Origin: an uncultured Lachnospiraceae bacterium
GTDB taxonomy: Bacteria; Bacillota; Clostridia; Lachnospirales; Lachnospiraceae
Assembly: GCA_910585205.1 (NCBI GenBank)
Contig: CAJUCC010000054.1
Span: forward strand, 1-37,209
Direction: 5' to 3'
Length of the DNA: 37,209 nucleotides
The notes beneath the pieces are model-generated. The model ran no database searches, was not told where the DNA came from, and saw only the letters and a list, made by a program, of their open reading frames with translations. The translations under genes and the position numbers were made by a program. Shown here piece after piece: positions 16,529 through 24,609 of the stretch. Every line of letters starts with the position of its first letter. Positions within the stretch are counted from its first letter, which is position 1.

Positions 16529-17548
16529 TTATACATTTTCCGCGATTCGTATATCGACTGCGACAAAATTCAATTCCTTGTCCGGCAATTCGCCGGCCAT
16601 CAGATAATTAAACAGAATATCCAGTGACTTGGAACCCTGTATAAAGGGCTGCTGGCAAATGGTGGCCGATATGATACCGTCCCGGATAAAACTGCGGATT
16701 TTATCCATCTTGTCGTGAGCGATCACGGTGACGGTGTGCTGGCGGTTTTGTGCGATCACGGCCCTGCATCCGCCGTAAACCCCGCCTGCGGCAAAATAAA
16801 GGGCATTGATCTGCGGATTTTCCTGCAGCAGCTTTTCCGTCAGATGAAAGCTCTCCACATCATCGTCCTGATTTTCAATGATGGACGTAATATGGATATG
16901 CGGATATTTTTTTTCGACGCAGCTTTGAAACCCCGCCAGTCTGTCGGTGTGGCAGAGTATCTGGCGGGAACCGATCACGATGCCCGCATGAATGTCGCCC
17001 TTGGTCATCAGCCCCATCAGTCCGCCGGCCGTCTCCCCGGCGAGAAAATAATTGCTGCCCACATAGGCGATCCGCCGGGAGTGATCGATGTCCGTATTGG
17101 CTGTGACAACGGGAATTCCCATATCATAGAGTTCATTGATTTTCCGGGCGATTTCGGGTGCGTTGCAGGGAGCCAGAACAATGCCGTGTACCTCCTGTGA
17201 GACAAAATCGTCGATGGCCGCAAGCTGCTGGCGTACATTCTGTGAGATCTGTCTGACCAAAACGGAACAGTTATATCCGTTCAGCCGCTGCTGCTGATAA
17301 CGGACGCCTTTCATCACCTCATCAAAAAAAGGATTGCTGTTTTCAAATATAATCACGCCGAGTTTCAGCCGCCGTTTCTGGGCGGCAAGCGTAAGGCCGG
17401 CTTTATTCGGTTTATAGTCGAGCGCTTTGGCAATTTCCAGAATCTTTTCCGCTGTTTTTGCCCGGACACTGCCGCGGTTATTTAAAACCCTGTCCACCGT
17501 TCCCCGGGAGACACCGGCGAGTTCCGCAATCTCTTTGATGGTCGCCAT
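16529..17548 (-). CDS. LacI-family transcriptional regulator of the sugar cassette
   Basis: A 339-residue LacI/GalR repressor. Residues 2-25 form the helix-turn-helix (IKEIAELAGVSRGTVDRVLN), followed by the hinge around 45-60 and a periplasmic-binding-protein-like sugar sensor from about 62 (LKLGVIIFENSNPFF) to the end. The ATG at 17548 is chosen because the HTH starts right behind it and GAGGT lies seven bases upstream; a longer reading to 17617 would add 23 unrelated residues. It is divergent from the xylulokinase gene, with two palindromic sites between them, so control of that operon and perhaps of itself is inferred. The sensor domain resembles RbsR-type members; the ligand cannot be read from sequence. 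Confidence 0.9.
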   Translation of the reverse strand: MATIKEIAELAGVSRGTVDRVLNNRGSVRAKTAEKILEIAKALDYKPNKAGLTLAAQKRRLKLGVIIFENSNPFFDEVMKGVRYQQQRLNGYNCSVLVRQISQNVRQQLAAIDDFVSQEVHGIVLAPCNAPEIARKINELYDMGIPVVTANTDIDHSRRIAYVGSNYFLAGETAGGLMGLMTKGDIHAGIVIGSRQILCHTDRLAGFQSCVEKKYPHIHITSIIENQDDDVESFHLTEKLLQENPQINALYFAAGGVYGGCRAVIAQNRQHTVTVIAHDKMDKIRSFIRDGIISATICQQPFIQGSKSLDILFNYLMAGELPDKELNFVAVDIRIAENV

Positions 17549-17629
17549 ATCGTTACCTCGCTTGTTTGATAGTAATACGGTAGCACGGCGCGCACTGTAT
17601 GTCAATGAGACAGGCACAGAAATTTATGT

Positions 17630-17639
17630 GCGTGCACGC
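17630..17639. promoter_or_regulatory. Secondary palindromic operator candidate
   Basis: GCGTGCACGC is a perfect 10-bp palindrome sharing CGTGCACG with the main operator at 17773. It lies upstream of a TTGACA (complement of 17600-17605) that could be the -35 of the regulator gene. A pair of operators about 145 bases apart could allow looping. Confidence 0.45.
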
Positions 17640-17735
17640 TTTTGTGGAAATCCACGAACAAAGCGGGAAAAACAGCGGCAATACTTCTGGAAATTCGTGC
17701 AATATTACGAAATATCAGGAATTTGGAAAAGACGG

Positions 17736-17764
17736 TTGATTTTTCTGGGCAATCCTTGTATGAT
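17736..17764 (+). promoter_or_regulatory. Promoter of the xylulokinase operon
   Basis: TTGATT (17736-17741), a 17-base spacer and TATGAT (17759-17764). Transcription would start near 17771, exactly where the palindromic operator begins. Confidence 0.75.
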
Positions 17765-17772
17765 AATAGAAA

Positions 17773-17786
17773 CGTGCACGTGCACG
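17773..17786. promoter_or_regulatory. Main LacI-type operator overlapping the transcription start
   Basis: CGTGCACGTGCACG is a perfect 14-bp palindrome with a central CG step, the form expected for LacI-family dimers. Its place directly after the -10 hexamer would block promoter escape or open-complex formation. Confidence 0.7.
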
Positions 17787-17829
17787 GAATGCGAAGCGAT
17801 ACGGGCAGTTAGGGTAAGGAGGGTACAAA

Positions 17830-19299
17830 ATGCTGTATGTAGGTATTGATTTGGGGACATCTGCAGTAAAGCTGCTGCTGATGGATGAGGAAGGCGGAAT
17901 CCGGAAGATTGTTTCAAAGGAATATCCGTTGTTCTTTCCGCATCCGGGGTGGTCTGAGCAAAATCCTGAGGACTGGTATACACAGAGTATGGCGGGACTG
18001 GAGGAACTGCTGGCCGACTGTGATAAAACACAGGTGGCAGGTATCAGTTTTGGCGGACAGATGCATGGGCTTGTCATTCTGGATGAACAGGATCAGGTCA
18101 TTCGTCCGGCTATTTTATGGAACGACGGGCGCACAAGTGAAGAGTGCGATTATCTGAATAACGTAATTGGCAAGGAGAAACTTTCCGAATATACCGCCAA
18201 TATTTCCTTTACCGGCTTTACGGCACCCAAGATTTTGTGGGTGAAAAACAAAGAGCCGGAAAACTTTGCAAAAATCCGCAAAATTATGCTTCCGAAAGAT
18301 TATCTGGCATATAAGCTCACAGGCGTACACTGTACGGATGTATCCGATGCGTCCGGTATGCTGATCTTTGACGTCAGGAACCGATGCTGGTCAAAAGAGA
18401 TGTGTGAAATCTGCGGCGTGAGAGAGGAACAGCTTGCAAAGGTATACGAGAGTTATGAAACCGTGGGGACGCTTCTGCCGCAGATCGCGGCGCAGCTCGG
18501 TGTCAGCGAAACGGTTAAAGTAGCCGCCGGCGCGGGAGACAACGCCGCTGCCGCGGTAGGTACGGGCACTGTCGGTGACGGGATGTGCAATATTTCCCTT
18601 GGCACGAGCGGCACGGTATTTATCTCTTCCCGGAATTTCGGTGTGGATAAGTTTAATGCGCTGCATTCGTTTGCCCATGCGGACGGCCATTATCATCTGA
18701 TGGGGTGTATGCTGAGCGCGGCATCCTGTAATAAATGGTGGATGGACGACATTATCGGCACAAAGGATTACGCACAGGAGCAGCAGGAGATCGATAAGCT
18801 CGGGGAAAACAAAGTATTTTTCCTGCCTTATCTGATGGGAGAGCGTTCACCGCATAACAATCCCAATGCCAGAGGGACATTTATCGGCATGACAATGGAT
18901 ACGTCCAGGGCGGATATGACACAGGCCGTACTGGAGGGCGTGGCATTTGCCCTGCGCGATTCCTTTGAAGTGGCGAAAGATCTGGGAATCAAAATCGAAC
19001 GGACCAAAATCTGCGGCGGCGGTGCGAAAAGCCCGCTGTGGAAAAAGATCATTGCCAATGTGCTGAATATCAAAGTGGATGTTCTGGAGAGTGAAGAAGG
19101 ACCTTCCATGGGCGGTGCCATGCTGGCGGCGGTAGCCTGCGGCGCGTACGCGAGCGTGGAAGAGATCGCAGGGAAGCTTGTGAAGGTTGTGGATACGGTA
19201 GAGCCGGAACCGGAACTGGCAGAGAAATACGAAGCGAGATACCGGCAGTTCAGAAAAATCTATCCGGCGTGTAAAGAACTGTTTAACGAAATTATATAG
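17830..19299 (+). CDS. xylB: Xylulokinase-type sugar kinase (FGGY family)
   Basis: Phosphorylates D-xylulose or a related ketose with ATP in the cytoplasm. The FGGY fold is clear: the N-terminal phosphate loop GIDLGTSAVK (5-14), the substrate loop GGQMHG (75-80) with the Met-His pair typical of xylulokinases, and the catalytic aspartate D237 in AGAGDN. The 489-residue length matches XylB. RBS AAGGAGGG sits before 17830. The companion isomerase is of the fucose/arabinose type and not XylA, so the true substrate could instead be L-fuculose, D-ribulose or another ketose; sequence favours XylB, context leaves it open. Confidence 0.87.
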   Translation: MLYVGIDLGTSAVKLLLMDEEGGIRKIVSKEYPLFFPHPGWSEQNPEDWYTQSMAGLEELLADCDKTQVAGISFGGQMHGLVILDEQDQVIRPAILWNDGRTSEECDYLNNVIGKEKLSEYTANISFTGFTAPKILWVKNKEPENFAKIRKIMLPKDYLAYKLTGVHCTDVSDASGMLIFDVRNRCWSKEMCEICGVREEQLAKVYESYETVGTLLPQIAAQLGVSETVKVAAGAGDNAAAAVGTGTVGDGMCNISLGTSGTVFISSRNFGVDKFNALHSFAHADGHYHLMGCMLSAASCNKWWMDDIIGTKDYAQEQQEIDKLGENKVFFLPYLMGERSPHNNPNARGTFIGMTMDTSRADMTQAVLEGVAFALRDSFEVAKDLGIKIERTKICGGGAKSPLWKKIIANVLNIKVDVLESEEGPSMGGAMLAAVACGAYASVEEIAGKLVKVVDTVEPEPELAEKYEARYRQFRKIYPACKELFNEII

Positions 19300-19328
19300 A
19301 AGCGTCAGCGTGCGAGAGAGGAAAAAAG

Positions 19329-19946
19329 ATGAAGATTCATAATGTGGCAAATCTGAAATTTGAGAGATACGGGCAGATTCTCCGGGGATATGATTTTACG
19401 GAGATCGTGGAAAAGATGCAGGAGACACCGCTCCCGGAAGGCGTGGTTTACGAGCCTTCGGTGGAAGAACTGGAATGTCTTCCGATTTATAAGCAGCTTT
19501 TCAGTCAGGGGTACGGGGAACTGCCGATCCAGATCGGTTACTGCAACGGCAACAATCATAAATTAAACGCGGTGGAATATCACAGAAGTTCCGAAATCAA
19601 TATTGCCGCTACGGATCTGATTTTATTACTGGGGCATCAGGGAGACATTGAAGACGATTTTACGTATGATACGTCCAGGATTGAAGCGTTCCTGCTTCCG
19701 AAGGGAACGGCGGTGGAACTGTATGCCACAACATTGCATTATGCACCGTGTAACGCCAATGAAGGCGGCTTCCGTGCCGTGGTGGTACTGCCGAAAGGGA
19801 CCAACTATCCCCTCTCCGACACCAACCGAACGGAGGGCGAGGACGCGCTGCTGGCGGCAACCAATAAGTGGCTGATCGGCCATGCGGAAGGCGGACTTCC
19901 GGAAGGCAGCTTTATCGGGCTGAAAGGTGAGAATATTACCGTTTAG
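19329..19946 (+). CDS. DUF4867 family protein
   Basis: A 205-residue soluble protein without signal peptide or membrane helix. It belongs by its look to DUF4867, a family found next to sugar kinases and isomerases in Clostridia. The fold appears cupin-like: a central beta-rich segment holds LNAVEYHRSSEINIAATD (about 79-96), then ELYATTLHYAPC (about 130-141) and FRAVVVLPKG. The conserved His and Glu residues (H84, E88 and H137) could bind a metal ion. Sitting between kinase and isomerase in one transcript, it is likely an enzyme of the same path, for example a sugar mutarotase, isomerase or lactonase, but no function can be assigned. Confidence 0.75.
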   Translation: MKIHNVANLKFERYGQILRGYDFTEIVEKMQETPLPEGVVYEPSVEELECLPIYKQLFSQGYGELPIQIGYCNGNNHKLNAVEYHRSSEINIAATDLILLLGHQGDIEDDFTYDTSRIEAFLLPKGTAVELYATTLHYAPCNANEGGFRAVVVLPKGTNYPLSDTNRTEGEDALLAATNKWLIGHAEGGLPEGSFIGLKGENITV

Positions 19947-19988
19947 GGTGGAATATAAACATAATTAAACAAGCAGGAGGACAAAGAG

Positions 19989-21473
19989 ATGAACAACATT
20001 CCCAAAATCAAATTAGGCATTGTGGCTGTCAGCCGTGACTGTTTCCCGGAGAGCCTTTCCGTAAACAGAAGAAAAGCGCTGGCAGCAGCCTACAAGGCAA
20101 AGTATGAGGAAGCGGACATTTATGAATGCCCGATCTGTATCGTGGAGAGTGAGATCCATATGGTACAGGCGCTGGAAGACATCAGGAAGGCCGGCTGTAA
20201 CGCGCTGTGCGTATACCTCGGAAACTTCGGGCCGGAGATTTCCGAGACGCTGCTGGCAAAACATTTTGACGGACCGAAGATGTTTGTAGCTGCAGCGGAA
20301 GAAAGCCAGAACGATCTGTCTGACGGCCGCGGCGATGCTTACTGCGGTATGTTAAATGCAAGCTATAACTTAAGACTTCGCAATATTCAGGCTTATATTC
20401 CGGAATATCCGGTGGGAACGGCAGAGGAATGTGCGGATATGATCCATGAATTCCTTCCGGTTGCAAGGGCTCTTGTCGGTCTGTCCGAGCTTAAGATCAT
20501 CAGCTTTGGTCCCAGACCGCTGAATTTCCTGGCATGCAACGCACCGATCAAACAGCTTTACAATCTGGGGGTTGAGATTGAAGAAAACTCTGAACTGGAT
20601 CTTTTCGAGGCATTTAACAAACATGCGGATGATCCCCGGATTCCTGCCAAAGTAGAGGAGATGGCGGCAGAACTTGGCACAGGTAATAAAAAACCGGAAG
20701 TGCTTCCGAAACTGGCACAGTATGAACTGACACTTCTCGATTGGGTGGAAGAACACAGAGGGTATCGGAAATATGTTGCCATTGCCGGAAAATGCTGGCC
20801 TGCATTCCAGACACAGTTTGGATTCGTTCCCTGCTATGTAAACAGCCGTCTGACAGGTATGGGCATTCCGGTATCCTGTGAAGTGGATATTTACGGCTGC
20901 CTGAGCGAGTTTATCGGCACCTGCGTGAGCGAAGACGCCGTTACGCTTCTGGATATTAATAACTCCGTACCGGCAGATATGTATAAAGAAGCGATTGAAG
21001 GCAAATTTGATTATACACATAAAGACACATTCATGGGCTTCCACTGCGGAAATACCTGCTCGTCCAAGCTGGCGTTCCATGAGATGAAATATCAGAAGAT
21101 TATGGCGAGAAATCTTCCGGTGGAAGTGACGAACGGTACTCTGGAGGGCGACATCGTTCCGGGCAATATTACCTTCTTCCGTCTGCAGTCCACGGCGGAT
21201 GCCAAAATCCGTGCATATGTGGCAGAGGGCGAAGTACTTCCGGTTGCCAGCAAATCTTTCGGTGCGATCGGTGTATTTGCCATCAAAGAAATGGGAAGAT
21301 TCTACCGCCATGTATTGATCGAAAAGAATTATCCGCACCATGGCGCGGTTGCGTTCGGTCATTTTGGAAAATCGCTGTTTGAAGTATTCAAATATCTCGG
21401 TGTTCCGATGGAGGACATTAACTACAACCAGCCGAAGAGCGTTCCGTATCCGACGGAGAATCCGTTTGCCTGA
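19989..21473 (+). CDS. L-fucose/L-arabinose isomerase family protein
   Basis: A 494-residue aldose-ketose isomerase of the FucI/AraA superfamily. Candidate metal ligands are E298 (SCEVDIYG), D322 (LLDINN) and a histidine in the segment FHCGNT (H352) or HHGAVAFGHFG (about 450-459), in the same order as Glu-Asp-His of FucI. The N-terminal half has the Rossmann-like VYLGNFGPE segment. The protein is shorter than E. coli FucI (591) and similar in length to AraA (500). RBS AGGAGG is eight to ten bases upstream. It ends the cassette and is followed by a strong terminator. It makes the ketose that the preceding kinase phosphorylates; the natural sugar is not determined. Codon use is very biased to a few codons, hinting at high expression. 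Confidence 0.83.
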   Translation: MNNIPKIKLGIVAVSRDCFPESLSVNRRKALAAAYKAKYEEADIYECPICIVESEIHMVQALEDIRKAGCNALCVYLGNFGPEISETLLAKHFDGPKMFVAAAEESQNDLSDGRGDAYCGMLNASYNLRLRNIQAYIPEYPVGTAEECADMIHEFLPVARALVGLSELKIISFGPRPLNFLACNAPIKQLYNLGVEIEENSELDLFEAFNKHADDPRIPAKVEEMAAELGTGNKKPEVLPKLAQYELTLLDWVEEHRGYRKYVAIAGKCWPAFQTQFGFVPCYVNSRLTGMGIPVSCEVDIYGCLSEFIGTCVSEDAVTLLDINNSVPADMYKEAIEGKFDYTHKDTFMGFHCGNTCSSKLAFHEMKYQKIMARNLPVEVTNGTLEGDIVPGNITFFRLQSTADAKIRAYVAEGEVLPVASKSFGAIGVFAIKEMGRFYRHVLIEKNYPHHGAVAFGHFGKSLFEVFKYLGVPMEDINYNQPKSVPYPTENPFA

Positions 21474-21506
21474 GGCGCAATCTGCTGACAACACTGATAT
21501 ATAAAT

Positions 21507-21548
21507 GAAAAAATCCCGACTCTCCTGTGAGAGAGCCGGGACTTTTTT
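21507..21548. terminator. Bidirectional terminator
   Basis: TCCCG-A-CTCTC (21514-21524) pairs with GAGAG-C-CGGGA (21531-21541), one mismatch inside. T6 follows on the plus strand and A6 precedes, so it ends both the isomerase operon and the convergent secreted-protein gene, whose stop codon touches it. Confidence 0.9.
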
Positions 21549-22494
21549 ACGAAGGTGTATAGTTATGTGCGGTAATGTCTGCGGAGGGCTGCTGTGAAAT
21601 TACCGTTTCCACAATCACTTCATCCGGAAGATTAATATGATAGATTTCCTCATCTTCCGGTGTCACCGACATCAGCGGATCAATCTCATCCGCAGGCATG
21701 GAAGAGGGCACATCAAGGTAGACAAGGGCATAGGCGCCGGCTTTGTCACTGCGGAATGTGATGGTGGAATCAGACGAATCGGCATCCATCAAAACCACAG
21801 GCTGTCCCTTATAAACATGAATCATACGAAAGACGCGTCCCTGTGCCTGCAGGTCTGCGGGAATCCGGAATACGAGGTCGGCCGGCTGTTGTAAAGTCTC
21901 GAGGGTGCTGTTATCGTACTTTGTGAATGTGATATTATAGGTTCGGGCAAGTGTGTAATCGTCAAGTACGGAGTCGAAGGCCGCCATACAGGCAGCTCCC
22001 TGGACCGCCATGGAAGTGGTGACGGCGACGTTTTTTATACCGCTGCCCTCCGCAAAACGGCAGGTGCGATTGGCCCAGTTTGTCCGGGAAATATCCAGTT
22101 CCGCGCGGTTGTGGAACTGTTCCCCGTTCTGGCGGAAGCGGGCTGTCACGACATACATGGGTGTGTCTGCGGTGACGGTAAAGGAACAGGACTTCTGCGT
22201 GCTTTTCAGGATACCGTTGAGATACCAGCCCTCAAATGTACATTTGGGATAATATTCTGCGCTGACAAGGATCACGTCTCCCGGCTTTGCGACAACGGAG
22301 TCTTCAAAAACCGTGTCATTACAATAAGAGGTGACGGCTCCCATTCCCTCCTGTTCCGCATAAGCCAGTACATGGATGTCATTTTCTCCGGCGGCCTGCA
22401 CATGGGCAGGCATGAGAAGCAGAGCCAGAATGCCGGCGGCCAGATATAGCAGCCCGTTTTTTTTCAGTGTGCCAAATTGTTTTCTGCCTGTCAT
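21547..22494 (-). CDS. Secreted protein of unknown function
   Basis: A 315-residue protein. The ATG at 22494 has GGAGG six bases upstream and starts a clear signal peptide: basic KKNG region, hydrophobic core LLYLAAGILALLLMPA, probable cleavage after VQA at residue 34. The start at 22581 offered by the open frame would overlap the promoter. The mature part has a segment (about 68-100, VVAKPGDVILVSAEYYPKC then TFEGWYLNG) resembling InlB/Flg-new type beta repeats of surface proteins, where GWY is typical. It ends in an acidic, Pro-rich tail. No anchor signal (LPXTG or helix) is visible, so it is likely released or bound by an unknown mechanism. I do not recognise the full-length family. Confidence 0.72.
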   Translation of the reverse strand: MTGRKQFGTLKKNGLLYLAAGILALLLMPAHVQAAGENDIHVLAYAEQEGMGAVTSYCNDTVFEDSVVAKPGDVILVSAEYYPKCTFEGWYLNGILKSTQKSCSFTVTADTPMYVVTARFRQNGEQFHNRAELDISRTNWANRTCRFAEGSGIKNVAVTTSMAVQGAACMAAFDSVLDDYTLARTYNITFTKYDNSTLETLQQPADLVFRIPADLQAQGRVFRMIHVYKGQPVVLMDADSSDSTITFRSDKAGAYALVYLDVPSSMPADEIDPLMSVTPEDEEIYHINLPDEVIVETVISQQPSADITAHNYTPS

Positions 22495-22552
22495 GTAAGT
22501 CCTCCTTTTTTCTGAAATTTCGATAAAAGTATGGAAATCGTGTGATAGTTTA

Positions 22553-22581
22553 AGCATAAGGGATTCGGGGAGCGGTGTCAA
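22553..22581 (-). promoter_or_regulatory. Promoter of the secreted-protein gene
   Basis: Minus-strand TTGACA (complement of 22576-22581), 17-base spacer, TATGCT (complement of 22553-22558). Start of transcription near 22546, about 50 bases before the ATG. Confidence 0.7.
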
Positions 22582-22626
22582 ATGAAGTTTGCTTAAAAAA
22601 ATTTTAAAAAAAATTCCAAAACCCTA

Positions 22627-22653
22627 TAAAGTATTTTCTCAGGGTTCCGATAT
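22627..22653 (+). promoter_or_regulatory. Sigma-28 (SigD/FliA) promoter of flagellin
   Basis: TAAA at 22627-22630, 16 bases, then CCGATAT at 22647-22653 followed by AA. This matches the Gram-positive motility sigma factor pattern TAAA-N15-GCCGATAT except for the first G. Confidence 0.8.
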
Positions 22654-22672
22654 AAAGAATGTAAAACGAGAT

Positions 22673-22824
22673 ACAACACTTAAAACAGAAGGTTGTGTCA
22701 TCGCAGCGACAAAAAACCGGGGGTTTTCCGGAGGCTCGCGGGGATTTTTGACAACAGTAGTAACATGGGCAAAAGGAATTGCACATGTATTTATAATCGG
22801 CGCAGGGCCGAAAAACAAGGAGGT
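22673..22824 (+). promoter_or_regulatory. Structured flagellin leader with CsrA-like sites
   Basis: Three elements are visible. A hairpin pairs ACAAC (22673-22677) and CTT with AAG and GTTGT (22692-22696). A second pairs AAAACC (22713-22718) with GGTTTT (22722-22727) and is followed by TCCGGAGG (22727-22734). The ribosome binding site reads ACAAGGAGGT (22815-22824), very close to the CsrA consensus core ACARGGA-GT. In Bacillus, CsrA binds two such sites in the hag leader and blocks translation until FliW relieves it; the same here is inferred. Neither csrA nor fliW lies in this window. Confidence 0.5.
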
Positions 22825-22829
22825 AAAAT

Positions 22830-24455
22830 ATGGTAGTACAACACAATCTGACAGCGATGAACTCTAACAGAATGTTAGGCGTTACGACAAGCCAGCAGGC
22901 GAAAGCAACCGAGAAATTATCTTCCGGTTATAAGATCAACCGTGCAGCAGATGATGCAGCAGGTCTGGCAATCTCCGAAAAAATGAGAAAGCAGATCAGA
23001 GGTCTTACACAGGCATCCGCAAACGCACAGGACGGTATCTCCGCAGTGCAGACAGCAGAAGGTGCATTGACAGAAGTGCACGACATGCTGCAGAGAATGA
23101 ATGAGCTGGCAGTAAAATCGGCAAACGGAACAAACTCCGTATCCGACCGTGAAGCGATCCAGGCAGAGATCGATCAGCTCGTAACAGAAATCGATCGTGT
23201 AGCTGAGACAACGAAGTTCAACGAAACATACCTGTTAAAAGGTGACAAGACAGCCGTTAAGAAATATTCTTATGGTTATGCAACTGTTACGGCAGGTAAG
23301 GCTGCAGCTGCAACGCTTTCTTCCATCATCGGCAGCAAAGAAGTTAAGGGCCAGATGAACGTAGACGCAGGCACAGGTCTGACGGCACAGGTTTCCTTCA
23401 ATGTAAAAGCTCCTTCGGCAGCACAGAATGAGATCGTTACATCCCTTAAGAATCAGGGTCTGAACATCACCGTTGAACTGTCTACCAACAAGACGGATTC
23501 CAACGATACCAGTGCAAAACAGGAAGCAAAATACAGCATTTCCCTGAACGGTGTAGCTGCTGACAAGTACACAATCGTAGCAAGTGCATCCACGACAGCA
23601 TTGTCCGATACATCCAAGGCTACATTCTTCGTTCTGGATAAGAATGGAACAAAGATTGCAACCATCACAGCAAGCGGTATCGCAGCGGCAGCAGCTACTG
23701 CATCTGCAAGCTATATCAGCACAAAAGACGGCTCTACAATTACCGGCGTAACGAGACGTGTAGACGGTATTTACAGCGCAAACGTAACGGCAGGCAAGAT
23801 TGAGGCCGCTTATACGAAGGGCGAGCAGTACGCATTCTACGATGCAGACGGAAACAAGATTTCCAAGAACGCACTGGATAAGTACTTCACCTCCAACTCC
23901 GTAACAAAGACAGTAAACGGCAAAGAGGTACCTTCGACGACGACAGCGGCAAGACCTGCAGCTCCTGCAGTTTATGACGCAGTAGGAAACAAAGTTTCCA
24001 TCACAAAGATGGCAGACAGAGTAGTTGCAAATCAGGACATCACAGGCTCCTTACAGGTAAGCCTGCATGTAGGTGCAGATGCGACAAGCAACAACCAGAT
24101 CATGATGAACCTGGATGCAATGACAGCTAAGGGACTTGGCGTGGTAGGCCTGAGAGTTGACGGCAGCGATGATACGAACGCAAGAGATGCAATCGAAACA
24201 ATCAAAGCAGCTATCACAAAAGTATCTTCACAGCGTTCCAACCTCGGTGCAATCCAGAACAGACTGGAGCACACCATCAACAACCTGGATAACGTTGTAG
24301 AGAACACGACAGCAGCAGAGAGCCAGATCCGTGATACAGATATGGCATCTCAGATGGTTGAGTACTCCAAGAACCAGATTCTTGCACAGGCTGGCCAGTC
24401 GATGCTTGCACAGGCTAACCAGTCCAACCAGGGCGTACTGTCCTTACTGCAGTAA
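22830..24455 (+). CDS. Flagellin
   Basis: Structural subunit of the flagellar filament, 541 residues, exported by the flagellar type III apparatus (no cleaved signal). The conserved D0/D1 segments are at the N terminus (1 to about 150, with LSSGYKINRAADDAAGLAIS at 30-49) and the C terminus (about 455-541, ending LAQANQSNQGVLSLLQ). The segment LQRMNELAVKSANGT (87-101) matches the stretch recognised by Toll-like receptor 5, including R89. The middle, about 300 residues, is a large Ala/Thr/Ser/Lys-rich variable domain suited to surface exposure and O-glycosylation. Codon use is strongly biased (for example GCA for Ala), as in very highly expressed genes. Other flagellar genes are not adjacent; the next gene is a glycosyltransferase. 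Confidence 0.96.
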   Translation: MVVQHNLTAMNSNRMLGVTTSQQAKATEKLSSGYKINRAADDAAGLAISEKMRKQIRGLTQASANAQDGISAVQTAEGALTEVHDMLQRMNELAVKSANGTNSVSDREAIQAEIDQLVTEIDRVAETTKFNETYLLKGDKTAVKKYSYGYATVTAGKAAAATLSSIIGSKEVKGQMNVDAGTGLTAQVSFNVKAPSAAQNEIVTSLKNQGLNITVELSTNKTDSNDTSAKQEAKYSISLNGVAADKYTIVASASTTALSDTSKATFFVLDKNGTKIATITASGIAAAAATASASYISTKDGSTITGVTRRVDGIYSANVTAGKIEAAYTKGEQYAFYDADGNKISKNALDKYFTSNSVTKTVNGKEVPSTTTAARPAAPAVYDAVGNKVSITKMADRVVANQDITGSLQVSLHVGADATSNNQIMMNLDAMTAKGLGVVGLRVDGSDDTNARDAIETIKAAITKVSSQRSNLGAIQNRLEHTINNLDNVVENTTAAESQIRDTDMASQMVEYSKNQILAQAGQSMLAQANQSNQGVLSLLQ

Positions 24456-24492
24456 TCATAGCATAAGGCATAAAGAGTGTAAAAGCAGCCGT

Positions 24493-24535
24493 AAAGTACG
24501 GACTGCCATAGGGGAATCATCCGGAGGTTCCCGGC
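24493..24535 (+). other. Two hairpins in the region after flagellin
   Basis: GCAG-CCGTA pairs with TACGG-A-CTGC around 24485-24507, and GGGAA (24512-24516) pairs with TTCCC (24528-24532). The loop of the second holds TCCGGAGG, the same octamer found in the flagellin leader. They may protect the message end or bind CsrA; this is speculation. Confidence 0.35.
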
Positions 24536-24542
24536 ATACAGG

Positions 24543-24575
24543 AAGGGGCGGCATCATAACCGCCCTTTCTTTTAT
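24543..24575 (+). terminator. Terminator of the flagellin gene
   Basis: AAGGGGCGG (24543-24551) pairs with CCGCCCTTT (24560-24568), with an eight-base loop and then TTTCTTTT. It separates flagellin from the glycosyltransferase gene. Confidence 0.85.
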
Positions 24576-24609
24576 ATGAAAAAGAGACAAGGAAAAAGGG
24601 AGGAAACTC

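Larger units (their letters stand above)
22495..22829. other. 335-base divergent intergenic region (secreted protein / flagellin)
   Basis: This gap holds the promoter of the secreted-protein gene on the minus strand, the sigma-28 promoter on the plus strand, and a structured flagellin leader of about 170 bases. It includes an A/T-rich block (22594-22620). No small gene with a convincing start was seen. Confidence 0.7.

Noticed and set aside
20370..21494. 374-codon minus-strand open frame opposite the isomerase gene.
   Set aside because: It is an antisense shadow created by biased codon use in a highly expressed gene; no start signal or family features.
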